Shown here one piece after another: positions 32,974 to 42,855 of a DNA stretch of 64,000 nucleotides. This DNA is from Fasciola hepatica (lineage: Eukaryota > Platyhelminthes > Trematoda > Plagiorchiida > Fasciolidae), in contig CANUEZ040000107.1 of NCBI GenBank assembly GCA_948099385.1, positions 5,394,001-5,458,000 on the forward strand, written 5' to 3'. The position numbers and the translations under genes were made by a program. The first letter of the stretch is position 1; each line of letters opens with the position of its first letter. The notes beneath the pieces were generated by a model. The model was not told the DNA's origin, ran no database searches, and was given only the letters and a program-made list of their open reading frames with translations.

Positions 32974-35539
32974 GCTCCACTCCCCCTGCTTTTGGAACCG
33001 GCTAAGCTACGCAGACCCTCAGAGGCGTTTACCTCTAACTGGGGGCTTTTCAGCTCTCGTTTTACACATCTGTAGGCTTTCAGCAAATAACTAGCAACCG
33101 AAGAAGCGGGAGACTTACTGACAGGTGGAGTAACGGCCACTTTAGCTGCTGACTCACAAACGAAATTTTTCTTACTAGCTGATCCTGCAGAAATCCGTAG
33201 AAAACCAAAGTAGGGAAGACGGGCAACTCAGGACAATGAGAGCTGGTTAAGAAACCGGTAACAGCCTTTCAAGCACAGGTGCAGAATAAGCTCTACAACA
33301 GACCCAATTTGAAGGAGCTACGTTGATCCACCCAAGCTTTTTGGTAGATCGACTGGACCGAATGGCCAGAGGGCGGAATGGTGCTCCCCGAGGCGGTAAG
33401 CAAATAATGTGCCACGGGCTGCGCAGTGAACAACTGATAGTTCTGACGGTGCTAGTTGGACGTGTTCAACTGTGTGACTAATAAGATCCCAGCGATACCT
33501 CTGGAGGCTATGGAAAGGATCCTCTACCATGGCCGCTTCTACCAGCGACAGATGATTGCATAGGCCTTAAAGTATTGACTCCAGACAAGATTCTGATACT
33601 TCGCAGTGATGAAACTATGTTCAATTGTCAGGATTTCTCCCGTGCCTATTTTAGAAATCGGATAAGGGTGCAGCTGTTGACGAGTTCGTTTTGGAAAATT
33701 TTGGAAGATTGAGTATGCCAGCATGTTGCAAGAAGAGCAAAAGTGGTTGGTGAATAAGGAAGGTCTCAAACCGGGGAATCTGGTTGGCCTGCTTAGCGGC
33801 AGTTGTCAAGGGAACCAGCAACCGCCGATAAGTGCTGGCTCAGTGCGGCCTGAAAAGGATGGACTCGCTTCAGGGGTTCTGGTTCACACGCCCCACGGGT
33901 TGCTGCGGAGTGAAGTATGCAATTTTTGTTTGTTGGAGGTTTTGAGTGGTAAGTTTAACTGGGCGTAATGCGTCTTGTCTGTTTGTGAATTCACGTCGTA
34001 GTTGGTAACTTAGCGGCCGACTTTTTATTGTTATCGGAGCAAACGTTTATATTCTATCCATTCGATGAGATTCCGGCTGTGAAGAATGGTTGGTTCGGCT
34101 AAGTCTATCATGTGGGTGATTGTTACTGCATTATAGCGTCAATTGCTCTCCGAGTGAACTCACTTAAGATCGTCTCTCCCGTGCGGTTGGTCTGCGCAAG
34201 TTGAAGTGATTTGCCTCTGGTTACGATGATGTACTTCCATCACTTTAATGTCTCAGCAATGCATGCAAACAGTGTTGGGTTGGACACTGACGGATGGAGT
34301 AAGTCGATGATGCTGTTTTATTCGCCCCACATGCACTGTCACATGCGGCCCACATTTTAGAGCAGTCTTGGTGGCGTGTAATATCCGGTGTAGTTGATCA
34401 TCCTCAGCGCGCCTGTCACACTTAGTGCATGTCCCTGTAGCCTTCTGGAAGATTTATATGCTCGCCCATTGGCAATGCACAAGATCGGGTTTACATACAA
34501 GTTATGAATTTCTGAAAAAAACTACCTGTTTGAGTTCCATTTTGACCGCCGGTGCTTGAAAAAGTGTGATGGGAAAGTTGACACGTATCTTCAGTCATTG
34601 CCCCGTCTGTTTGCCTCAGATTTTCATGTTTCGATCACTGATGGTAGGCTTAGCGCAGAACACGTGAATCCATGCTACCATTACATGAAGTGTGTAGATA
34701 TCGCTAAAGCAATGTGACCCAACCATAAGCTGCTCAAGTTGCGCAGCAGAGCGGTTGTTTGTTTTTCGCCAGCCCATTCATAATTAGCATTGCTGTTGCT
34801 CGGTTAGTCCCATCTATCAGCAGTTCCGTTAGTGATCATTTGTGAGCCTTTTGGCCGATTTCTTTTATTTAGGGAGGAGACTGAAAACCCCCAATGATGA
34901 ACTCGGGTTTTATTCCGACCATTGTTGCTTATTTGCATGTCGGTTGGCCGTTTTCTTGCTGTACGCATGTGAACAGCGAAATGAGCCTCAGTGGCAGGCA
35001 TCAGACTAAATAAAAGTCGGAGGACTCTCCTGAGGGAGTGCTACTGCGGCTGACGCGTCGTAACGGATTGCCTGTTCCCCATTTCCTCCTTTATGCAGAG
35101 CAAATATTCCCTCTACATATTCTGTTCTCCGCCGGCCATCTCCCTCGCCGTTATCCTGCAGCTCCTCCTGGCATGCCCCCTTTTTGAAATTATATGTACT
35201 TTTCCTCCGCCTTATAACAACTCGCCGAAACACTCACCAAAACCGACTCACTTTATGAAGTTTGTATCGCTTGCTCCATATTTTATATTGGGTTCTGTAA
35301 CCTGTCACTGACAATTTATCGCAGTGGAGCAAAGCTTTATCACTATCTATTCCTTTTCTTTCACTTCGTTCTTCATCACATCTCGTAAACACAGCTGCCC
35401 CAACCGAATTTCAGTTTCTCATGCAAAACTCAGCTTTCGGCCACCTCCACTTGGATCAGTCAGTTTCAACCGTCTGACCTTAGCTTTTAAACTTGGTGGT
35501 CAGCCGTTTGAATCCATCAGTGGCTTTATTTGAACTATT
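32974..35539. other. right middle, unassigned part
   Basis: 2.57 kb present only in the right arm, sitting between two sequences that are adjacent in the left arm (GTGCCGTCT.GGAG and CCATTATCCTCTGGCGTGC). I see no terminal repeats, target duplication or known protein. A minus frame reading CESAAKVAVTPPVSKSPASS runs across the breakpoint at 32,973 and is therefore chimeric. Confidence 0.5.
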
Positions 35540-35777
35540 TCCATTATCCTCTGGCGTGCATGCATGCAACTCTCATTTACCTCTCTTGAGGCTATTTATC
35601 ATATGACAGTAGTACGCTTCTCTATATTATCACGAAATATCCGTCCACATGCACCCGGTATGCTTCGGATCTCTCCAAAATAAACCAATGTTATCAGCAA
35701 AGAAGCTCACACAATTCGTTTAGCGGCAGTGGCTACCTCTTCTGCATCTAAACTCTGTTTATCCGTTTCATTTTCCT
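35540..35777 (+). repeat. dispersed repeat A, copy 2
   Basis: Plus-strand relative of 14,541-14,790, sharing CCATTATCCTCTGGCGTGCA and ATTCGTTTAGCGG. It is clearly more diverged from that copy than the palindrome arms are from each other. Upstream sequence (35,430-35,540: CAGCTTTC, CTCCACTTGGA, CTTTGAATCCATC-like) also recurs near 48,450. Confidence 0.7.
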
Positions 35778-36779
35778 GTCTCTATGAGAACCTTTTGGAC
35801 ATTCGGTTCTTGGTCATTCGGCAGTATTTTTTCTGTTTCCTTCGTACAATTATCCTGAGGACGTGCAAAACCAAGAACGGCTTACAAAGTCCTGATTTAT
35901 CACTGTTCAATATTGAGACATCTCGTCGACCAAAGTAGACGTTCATTTTGCAGTGGGTTGAGTTGCTGAATTTCGAGGATCCGGATCTGCAGTGGCAAAA
36001 ATCCGTTGTTCACCGCACACAAGTGCTATCGTTCCAAGCTGTGGTACATGCGGAAAAACATGATCGTCGGATCTGTCCAAGACAATGCTGACCAGTCACT
36101 GGAACCGTGGAACCTCCTTACAGCCTTACCGCCTCAACATCCTGTCCCACCACGGAAACCGAGATGCATTTATGTACTTAAATTATACCTTCACTTGCAA
36201 AACATTCCCCTATATTGACCGACACTTCCAATCTACTTAGTCTGGACCGTCATAAAACCTTGATTGGTGGCTCTGTCCGGTCGAGTCCTCGCGACAGACG
36301 ATCATTCATCGAAATTCCTTCAAATTAAGCAGAGCTCTCAATGACATCCGAAGATCTGCGGGATCCTTGGGGTTGATAACTGGATGCTGTGGCAGGTACT
36401 ATGTCCTCTCTCCGTCTTCAGGGGTGACACTCACCTTTTCGGTGTATCCTAGGGCTTCACTGTGCATCGTCATGTTCGAGATCCGCTTCCAAAAGTGCTC
36501 GCCATAAACCAACCGCTCCTTCGTAACAGTTGTCTGTGAGGAACGCAGTTCTTGTTATTCCCAAAGCCGTCGTTGTGCATACTTCGGGAAAGGGCACCTC
36601 CAGGTAATTCGACAGGACTTTTGGCCCCTTCCCGTACTATCTACAACGTACTTTGAACCTCTCAAGATAACAATGAATGCTTGACCCCGAGGTAGTGAAA
36701 CACCTGGTCGTAGAGGAGATCAAACATTTGTCCTTTTATCTTTTCCTATAGACAAAACGTTTTGAGCCGGGCCGCCCCG
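35778..36779. other. right middle, unassigned outer part
   Basis: About 1 kb with no recognised protein, repeat or RNA. It ends where weak similarity to the left outer arm begins (TATAGTACTTAGCTCA region). Confidence 0.5.
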
Positions 36780-38339
36780 TAGGTTTGTATAGTACTTAGC
36801 TCAAAGTTGTGTGTGCTGTATCGGGCTCTTGGCAATTTCCTGCGCTCTGGTACAGCTTTCAATGTGCTCTTGGTACGTCCTAACCAGGAAGAGGACCTAC
36901 CTCATCAACCTCCCAGTCTACGATCGTTACGTCCTGAAGATGGAGCCGTTTGGATAAAGTCGAGTCCATTGACTTCAGCACCCGTATCGCTGGATCATTC
37001 AGTGTGATTGCCTCCGTGGATCGGAAATGTTGGTTATTGTCTGGAGAGACGAATCGCAATCGCACACGGCCCGCACCCATGACCTCAGTCCCGCCCGCCG
37101 TGCTCACTGCTATAAGCGTTGAGGCCCTCTCAAGTTGTCGCCTCCCAGCAAAGTGCTCCATCGCCGATGTCTTATGAGATCTGCTGTCCACAAACGCTAG
37201 GGCTGTAGTCACCCCACTAGGGGTTACCATTCTTGCGGCGACTTCATTTAAACGAACCGGTTCTTGAGTTGGCTGGGATACTTAGCAGAGCAAAACAGGC
37301 TTCAGGTTCCTGCCAGATGAGGCTGCTTTCACTTGGTGTATCAATCAGTGATATCCGCCTTTGCAGCCTTCTCGGTCGCATCTCACTTTCACTCGGCAAA
37401 TCACTGCTCGGTGTGAGTTTCTGGGGGATATGAAACGGGCTCCAGCTGCCCCAGTCATTTCCAAACGTTCATCAGTCGTGGCCTCAAGGAATCTTTGACA
37501 ATCAACCATCCTGTGTTTTGTGTTGCAAGCCTTCCAGTCCGGCCGAGGTACTGCGAGAGTACTTCGCAACAGTGCACTAACAAGACGACGGACTAAGCCC
37601 AGCGTACGAGCTTCTCACTGGGCCGTAGGCGAAGCCGTCAATCTCTACTTCTGCTGACGAAGTAGAGAAGCCCTGGCGGTTTTTTGATGTACGCAAAGCA
37701 GTCGGCCTATGTGGAACCCATGCTGCTGTTCTATGCCCCGTTGACCAAGTAGCAGCGGCCTCCTTGACTGTATGCACCACAGGGCTGCGGTTCAACATAT
37801 TCGAAGGATAACAAAACACATCAGTGCAGCAGTCTGCACTCCCGGACCCAGTGACAGCGAGGCATGAAAGTGGCACAGATGGGTCGGATTTGCTGCCGCA
37901 CTTGGGCAAAAGTGAGATCGTCACCGCCGAAATATCCTGTTCGTCTCAGCCATGCAAAAACCGTCGGAAAATTGGGTGGATGTTTCGTATGGATAGGCAT
38001 TGGGAAGCTCAGAACTAAGGCCGCGGAACAAGACCGGGACATAGCGGACGGGAAAGCTGGAGCAAAGCAGATGCGGCAGAGGATTAAGAGAAACCTGGAG
38101 CTGCAGTGTGCTTTTGCTTCGCTTCAAGAGTTCAAGTTTAGAAAAAGCTAGCTTGTTGGGCGCAGGCGGTTCAATCAGCAGGCAGAAAAGGGGCAAAAGC
38201 TGGCGGGACTTTTGGCCGCTGGTAGCGAAATGGCCTGGCTGCAGTGCAAGGAGGGTAGAAAGTTAGCCGCAAGGTTCCAATGAGGAGTGAAGAGAGCATT
38301 TGAACCACCACCAGTCAAATGAGGTTGAACGAAGCTGGA

Positions 38340-39690
38340 AGGGCCACTACAGATACGACCAACCATAGGCTTTGTTCAGGAACGAAGTTGGACTCTTGAG
38401 CTTGAGCGATGGTGTCAAAATCTGTAGAAATAATCAGTGCAAAGCCGCTGCCTTGGGCCGGCACTTTGAGAATGTATATAAGCGTCATGTGGGGAAAACA
38501 AGCGTCGACCGAAACACGGGCGTCTGCTCCCACCGTTTCCAACGGGCAGATAATAAAACAAAAGGCAGTGGAATTACTGGAGGGATCAAACATACGTAAT
38601 TTGCCGGGGTCTGACGCTACACACCCAGCTATCAAACAACCATTGACTGTCATGATAGTGGACATGCCCGTCGTCCCTACCATGCCACGATCAGTCGAGG
38701 GGTATTGCCGCTGGACTGGAATTTGGTGACAGTTGTGACTATCCACAAGGGATGGTCACGGTCAGATGAGGAGAATTACCATCCTGCAAGCCTCACATTC
38801 ATTCTATGCAAGAGGTTAGAGTAGATGATAATGGAACGCATGCAAACACTCAGTGAACCACAAGTTGCTCTGGAGCCGCAGCACGGGCTTTTGAAGGATA
38901 AACCTTGTCTCCCGATTTTTATAACATTCTCGGGCAAAGTCAATGCCCGACTGAAGAGGCCAAGATAGTCGAAGTCTTTATCCAGGCGCGGGCAAGGCCT
39001 TTTACTCATCGAGCCATCGCCTATTGATAGTAAAACTGAAGACGTTCGGGATAGAATGGTTTTCAAGAAAAAGGCCTTTAGGCTTCCTGGTCAACAGGAC
39101 GTTCCGCATTGGAGTGTGAACTTTCAGTTCAAAAGTAGTAGAGATAACTGGCGGAGTATCTCTGGGATCTATTTTGGGCTCACCACTTTTTTCCCCCTAC
39201 ACAAATGATTCAGCGAAGGATTTATTCCCATCATGTTCCCCTTTTGCAGACAGTAAAACATTTTTGGGATCAGGAGGTGGCGATGACTTAGCGAGGGACC
39301 TGACGCAGGTGATTATTCGGGCAAACAAGTGAGATTTGCTCTTAAACGGAAGCAAGAGTCATCTAATAATCAGGGCCTAGGCGCGAGTGACGGTTTCGGG
39401 AGACAATGGGGCATCCACAGTTGAGGCGACATGGTCAACAAAGGTCTTGGCTTTCAAAATGACCGCGGACTTTGGGTGCGCTGGACGATGCAAGTCGACT
39501 GGTCAGAAGACGAGAAGTGAACCTCTTTTGCTGCGCTCAGCATTTTTATGCAGAACATCGGAAGTGCTTATACCCATGTACAAGGCAGTAGCGTGGCCGC
39601 TGTTAGAGCAATGTGTACACGTTTGAGCACTTTTTTAAGACACGGATGCGGCCTGTCTAAAATGATTCACTGGTTGGCCACGCGGGCGGC
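38340..39690 (+). mobile_element. CR1-like LINE relic C, right copy
   Basis: Plus-strand twin of the relic at 7,900-9,250. In order: ELLEGSNIRNLPGSDATHPA (near 38,570-38,630), ENYHPASLTFILCKRLE-like (near 38,775), SGVSLGSILGSPLF (near 39,150), FADSKT (near 39,245), ARDLTQVIIRANK (near 39,292-39,331) and PMYKAVAWPLLEQ (39,572-39,612). The motif-C position and several frames are broken. Confidence 0.72.
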
Positions 39691-39780
39691 CGAGTGGAAA
39701 GTGGCAATCATATGAAAAAATGCTGCAGAAAATTCGGCTTTTATTATTCGGAAAAAGAAAGCACAAGGGAGACCTCATAG

Positions 39781-40032
39781 GGGAGTTTATCGAGGACGAG
39801 TACCGACGATGTATCTGAACAAACCACCGATCGCAGAACGAGAGACAACAACATCAATTTGCGGATAAACGGCCCAAGCTTCTCCGGCAATACAGTAGTG
39901 AAAATTTTGAATGGATCAACTAAAGAAGTGGTTAGTATACAGGTTTTAAGGCATTATGAAATGATGCTGGATTCCAAGTGGGACGAGGTACTCACAGAAG
40001 TAGAGGTACCGAGCATTGAGGAGGAATTTTAA
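39781..40032 (+). other. stop-free frame of 83 codons, right copy
   Basis: In-frame TAG at 39,778-39,780, then 83 open codons to TAA at 40,030-40,032. Late Met only. The composition is more protein-like than the surrounding frames. The twin is at 7,560-7,811. It follows the LINE C-terminal region, so a transduced 3' flank or an exon fragment are both possible. Confidence 0.35.
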
Positions 40033-40281
40033 TTCACAAAATACTCCACAGATATCCCAGGTCTACGATTTGCGGTATTAAGTGTGATGGAGCGCACGCT
40101 ACATGGACGTCTATCTCCCGGATGGTCAGACGTGGTTTTGCTTCTTTTTTCTTTAGCTGAACTGAGAGGATGAAACACTTTGTGCAAAAAATCGGAAGTT
40201 ATTGACGGAGTCGCAGTAGTGGATGCCGAACCCTGTACACACCACCGAAACAACCCTGGAAGTTCGAATGGCCCCGGCCAC

Positions 40282-40999
40282 CGACTCCGTTTAACCTGAC
40301 GTAAACGGAACATTGGTGAGACTTCCGACGACCCCGCTTCTGGCACTATTCTAGGATGGGAGCAGGCTTCATCTTAACCTGCGTTCATAAACTTGAATCG
40401 GTATGGTTTCACAGAGACCTCTTCAGAGTTGCTAGTCCCAGTTTTGTACAGCTCTGCTTCAGCCTGAATAGCCTGATAGCCATTTGCTTTGTGACGTGAA
40501 AAGATGAACGAATATCTAGTTCGTCCTATTAAAGTACAGGTATTATACTCTGATTTGTGGTGTTTTTTATCTTGATTTTATGTCAAATACCGAAGCAGGT
40601 TGTTTGTCAGGCACTTAATTCGTTGTTGCTCTCATTTTTCATTGCTCAATGCTGTCATTTTGATGTGCCCTTTAATTATAACTGAAACTTATAAGTTCTT
40701 TACCGACTAAGCTCGATGGGCCGCTGGGGTGACGAGGTCAAAAGAAAATGGAAGCTGGAGACTTACAAGAGAATGAAGAGAAAAGAAACTGCAGAAGTTA
40801 TTCAACAGTTGAGTAAAGATGAAATAATGATAGTACCTACAACGAAACTGAATTATTTGGATAGATTTATTAGTTGATCACGAGGACATTACACGTTGCT
40901 TTGGCACCCTCCGTAACGGGACACACTAGTCCAACGGCCTAAGCCAGCATTTGAATATTCTTTTGTTCTACGCTTACCTCATTTCTTAGATCCCATGAC
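40282..40999. other. no recognised feature
   Basis: Sequence between the right palindrome end and dispersed repeat R41. AT-rich, no open frame of note and no recognisable repeat. Confidence 0.45.
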
Positions 41000-41486
41000 C
41001 GCTCTGATGATCGAACCCACGTATACAGCTACATATATATACACCTTAGGTATGCTTCACTCACTTTTCTCATCCCTCCTCACTAGATCGTGCCATTTCG
41101 CAATAGGAATTGCATACATATCTTTTAAAAAACCTTTCCTTCCCTTAGTGATAGTTGCTGCTCTTGACCTAATTCATCTGTCTCGGGCTAGAACCCAACC
41201 GTGCCATCCTGCTTTTCCTGCGCCTCCTTCATGTTCAGATGAAACGTTCATTTTCCGGTTTCCATCAAAACGATAATCATAACCCACAGCTGGAACACTC
41301 TCCAGACTGCCGCACTCCTCATCTCTCTCAGGTCGCATTGGTTACCTGGGTAGCCATCGGCCAAATCGACGTTTGTCCCGAATAACAGTAAGGACTAGAC
41401 GATTTGATCAATAGTTTAAACCTATACTCTGCCTGCTGAAGTTATATGGGGCGCCGTACATGGAGTAACAAACTCTCACGAAAGTC
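41000..41486 (+). repeat. dispersed repeat R41, part interrupted by the gypsy element
   Basis: The stretch from CCCACAGCTGGAACACTCTC (about 41,283) to AAAGTC at 41,486 matches the reverse complement of 13,727-13,990. It resumes after the retrotransposon at 46,838, so the element inserted into this repeat. Similarity to the left copy weakens upstream of 41,280. Confidence 0.7.
41482..41486. repeat. target site duplication, left
   Basis: AAGTC, matching 46,833-46,837. The length is 4-6 bp depending on where the A-rich LTR end is cut. The empty site near 13,725-13,733 has this word once. Confidence 0.85.
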
Positions 41487-41756
41487 TGTAGTGCTACCAA
41501 TAAAGCACTCGATGACGAAGACTAACAAATTTGCTTATTTGAACAATGACCGTTTTTGGTGGCGCCACTTGCTCCGCCTGTGTACGTCGTCTGCACGCCG
41601 TTGCGCTCCTCCAATACACACGTTGTCCCGCTCCAGCGTTTTGAGTTCTGCTTTGCGCGCTGCCAAGTATATTCGCTAACGTGTCACATACCGAGGACCA
41701 CGGGCTATAGACTCTATACGGGAGCAGGTCCTGACTTAACTGAGATTAATCCTAAA
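41487..41756 (+). repeat. 5' LTR (270 bp)
   Basis: Begins TGTAGTGCTACC and ends GATTAATCCTAAA. It repeats at 46,564-46,833 with offset 5,077 and a single difference, A at 41,665 versus G at 46,742. The 3' end lacks the usual CA dinucleotide. An AATAAA motif lies at 41,500-41,505. No clear TATA box is seen, so initiation may depend on downstream elements. Confidence 0.97.
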
Positions 41757-41757
41757 C

Positions 41758-41771
41758 TGGTGAGCCCGAAC
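41758..41771 (+). promoter_or_regulatory. primer binding site, tRNA-Trp-like
   Basis: TGGTGAGCCCGAAC one base after the LTR. It fits the 3' end of metazoan tRNA-Trp (TGG from CCA, then TGA.CCCGA) with a mismatch or two, as reported for CsRn1-clade elements. The tRNA assignment is from memory of the tRNA sequence. Confidence 0.65.
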
Positions 41772-41979
41772 AACAAATTAATTCTCGAAGGACATTCGTA
41801 AGTCCCTCAATCACATTTATTCGTTTACTTATACACTTTTCCGATATATAAACGGTAAATTCCGGATATCAGTTACCATATCCCTTATATATATTTTCTC
41901 ATATCCATATTATAAGTGTTTCACTTTTGCTGCACTGACCTCTTTATATCATTTTTACATTTGATATACCATTGCAACT

Positions 41980-42801
41980 ATGGCTAGCAACGACCGTAAA
42001 CCTGACCCGGAACCGTCCGTTTCGACAGTCTCCCTAGCCGTCCCTCAGTTTTTTATTGATGACCCTCAACTCTGGTTTCATATGTTGGAGGCAGAGTTTG
42101 AATCACATAGAATTACAAGCGAACGAACCCGTTACTTGTGGACTATGGGTCGCCTTCCCCGTGACGTTGCTACTCAGATACGCGACGTAATATTTAATAA
42201 CAGTTCTTACACAGCCGTGAAAGACGCGGTAATCTCTTGTCTTTTACCGTCAGAGTCGTCCAGACTAAAACGGCTGACCCAAGGGACAGAGTTAGGTAGC
42301 AAGAAGCCCTCTGCATTACTGAGAGAAATGCAGCAGCTGGCAGGGCAACTTTTAAAGGAAAACGTCCTTAAAGAGTTGTGGGTACAGCGACTACCACCCA
42401 ATATTCAAGCACTGCTCGAGGTTTCCAGCCACCTTAAGCTCACAGAAGCGGCTAAACTAGCGGACGGTATTATGGACCAGTACCATCCACAAATTACCGC
42501 CGTAACAAACTCGAGCAGCCCCCAGACCACAGCTCCCACCGTAGGAACACACTCCGAGGACACTCTGATAGCTGCTTTCGAGCGGGCTTTCAGACGTTTT
42601 TCCTCTCCTGGTTGTTCTCACTGTAGAAGCTATATATCTTATCACAACTCTGACCGACGTGAACGTCTCAGAAGCCCTTCCCCTAACCGCCTGGTTAGCC
42701 CATCTCGATCAACGTATTGTCGATACCACAAACGGTTTGGGGAGAAGGCTCGGCGCTGCGAAGCCGGTTGCACCTTCCCAGGTGCCAAACAGGGAAACTA
42801 A
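41980..42801 (+). CDS. gag: Gag polyprotein of CsRn1-type element
   Basis: 273-codon structural protein, ATG at 41,980 after a 223-base leader. Residues about 15-150 form a retrotransposon Gag capsid-like region: a [20 protein letters not shown] start, [19 protein letters not shown], and a [17 protein letters not shown] segment corresponding to the major homology-like area. A Ser/Pro-rich linker follows. Near the end is a single C-x2-H-x9-C-x3-C box ([18 protein letters not shown]), the clade-specific nucleocapsid motif in place of CCHC. The frame is fully open and ends in TAA directly after a slippery heptamer. It is expected to assemble particles in the cytoplasm. Confidence 0.95.
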   Translation: MASNDRKPDPEPSVSTVSLAVPQFFIDDPQLWFHMLEAEFESHRITSERTRYLWTMGRLPRDVATQIRDVIFNNSSYTAVKDAVISCLLPSESSRLKRLTQGTELGSKKPSALLREMQQLAGQLLKENVLKELWVQRLPPNIQALLEVSSHLKLTEAAKLADGIMDQYHPQITAVTNSSSPQTTAPTVGTHSEDTLIAAFERAFRRFSSPGCSHCRSYISYHNSDRRERLRSPSPNRLVSPSRSTYCRYHKRFGEKARRCEAGCTFPGAKQGN

Positions 42802-42855
42802 TATCCCGACGCGTTCCGACGACTAACGCGGTCGGCAGCCATAATAGCAGTCGTC
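42792..42855 (+). promoter_or_regulatory. -1 ribosomal frameshift signal with H-type pseudoknot
   Basis: Heptamer GGGAAAC (42,792-42,798) is in the X XXY YYZ phase of gag, followed immediately by the gag TAA. After a 7-nt spacer, stem 1 pairs 42,806-42,815 (CCGACGCGTT) with 42,825-42,835 (AACGC-G-GTCGG, one bulged G). Loop bases 42,818-42,824 (GACGACT) are perfectly complementary to 42,849-42,855 (AGTCGTC), making stem 2. Slippage by -1 enters the pol frame, which reads without a stop into the protease. Spacing and structure match the well-known viral and retroelement signals. Confidence 0.88.

Larger units (their letters stand above)
36780..40281 (-). repeat. outer arm of giant inverted repeat, right copy
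   Basis: Reverse-complement partner of 7,311-10,812 (coordinate sum 47,592). Near 36,780-36,820 the match falls to about 75-80% and then ends. At 40,272-40,281 CCCCGGCCAC is shared and sequence beyond is unrelated. It contains the plus-strand copy of LINE relic C and the 83-codon frame. Confidence 0.97.

Noticed and set aside
7311..40281. Giant DNA transposon (Polinton/Maverick-like) with long terminal inverted repeats
   Set aside because: No DNA polymerase B, integrase, packaging ATPase, protease or capsid-like frame was seen in the spacer or arms. The contents are LINE fossils and no target duplication flanks the ends.
7311..40281. Fold-back sequencing artefact
   Set aside because: Such artefacts have a tiny loop and identical arms. 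Here there is a 5.7-kb unique centre, different middles and real base differences between arms. A haplotype or assembly join is still not excluded.
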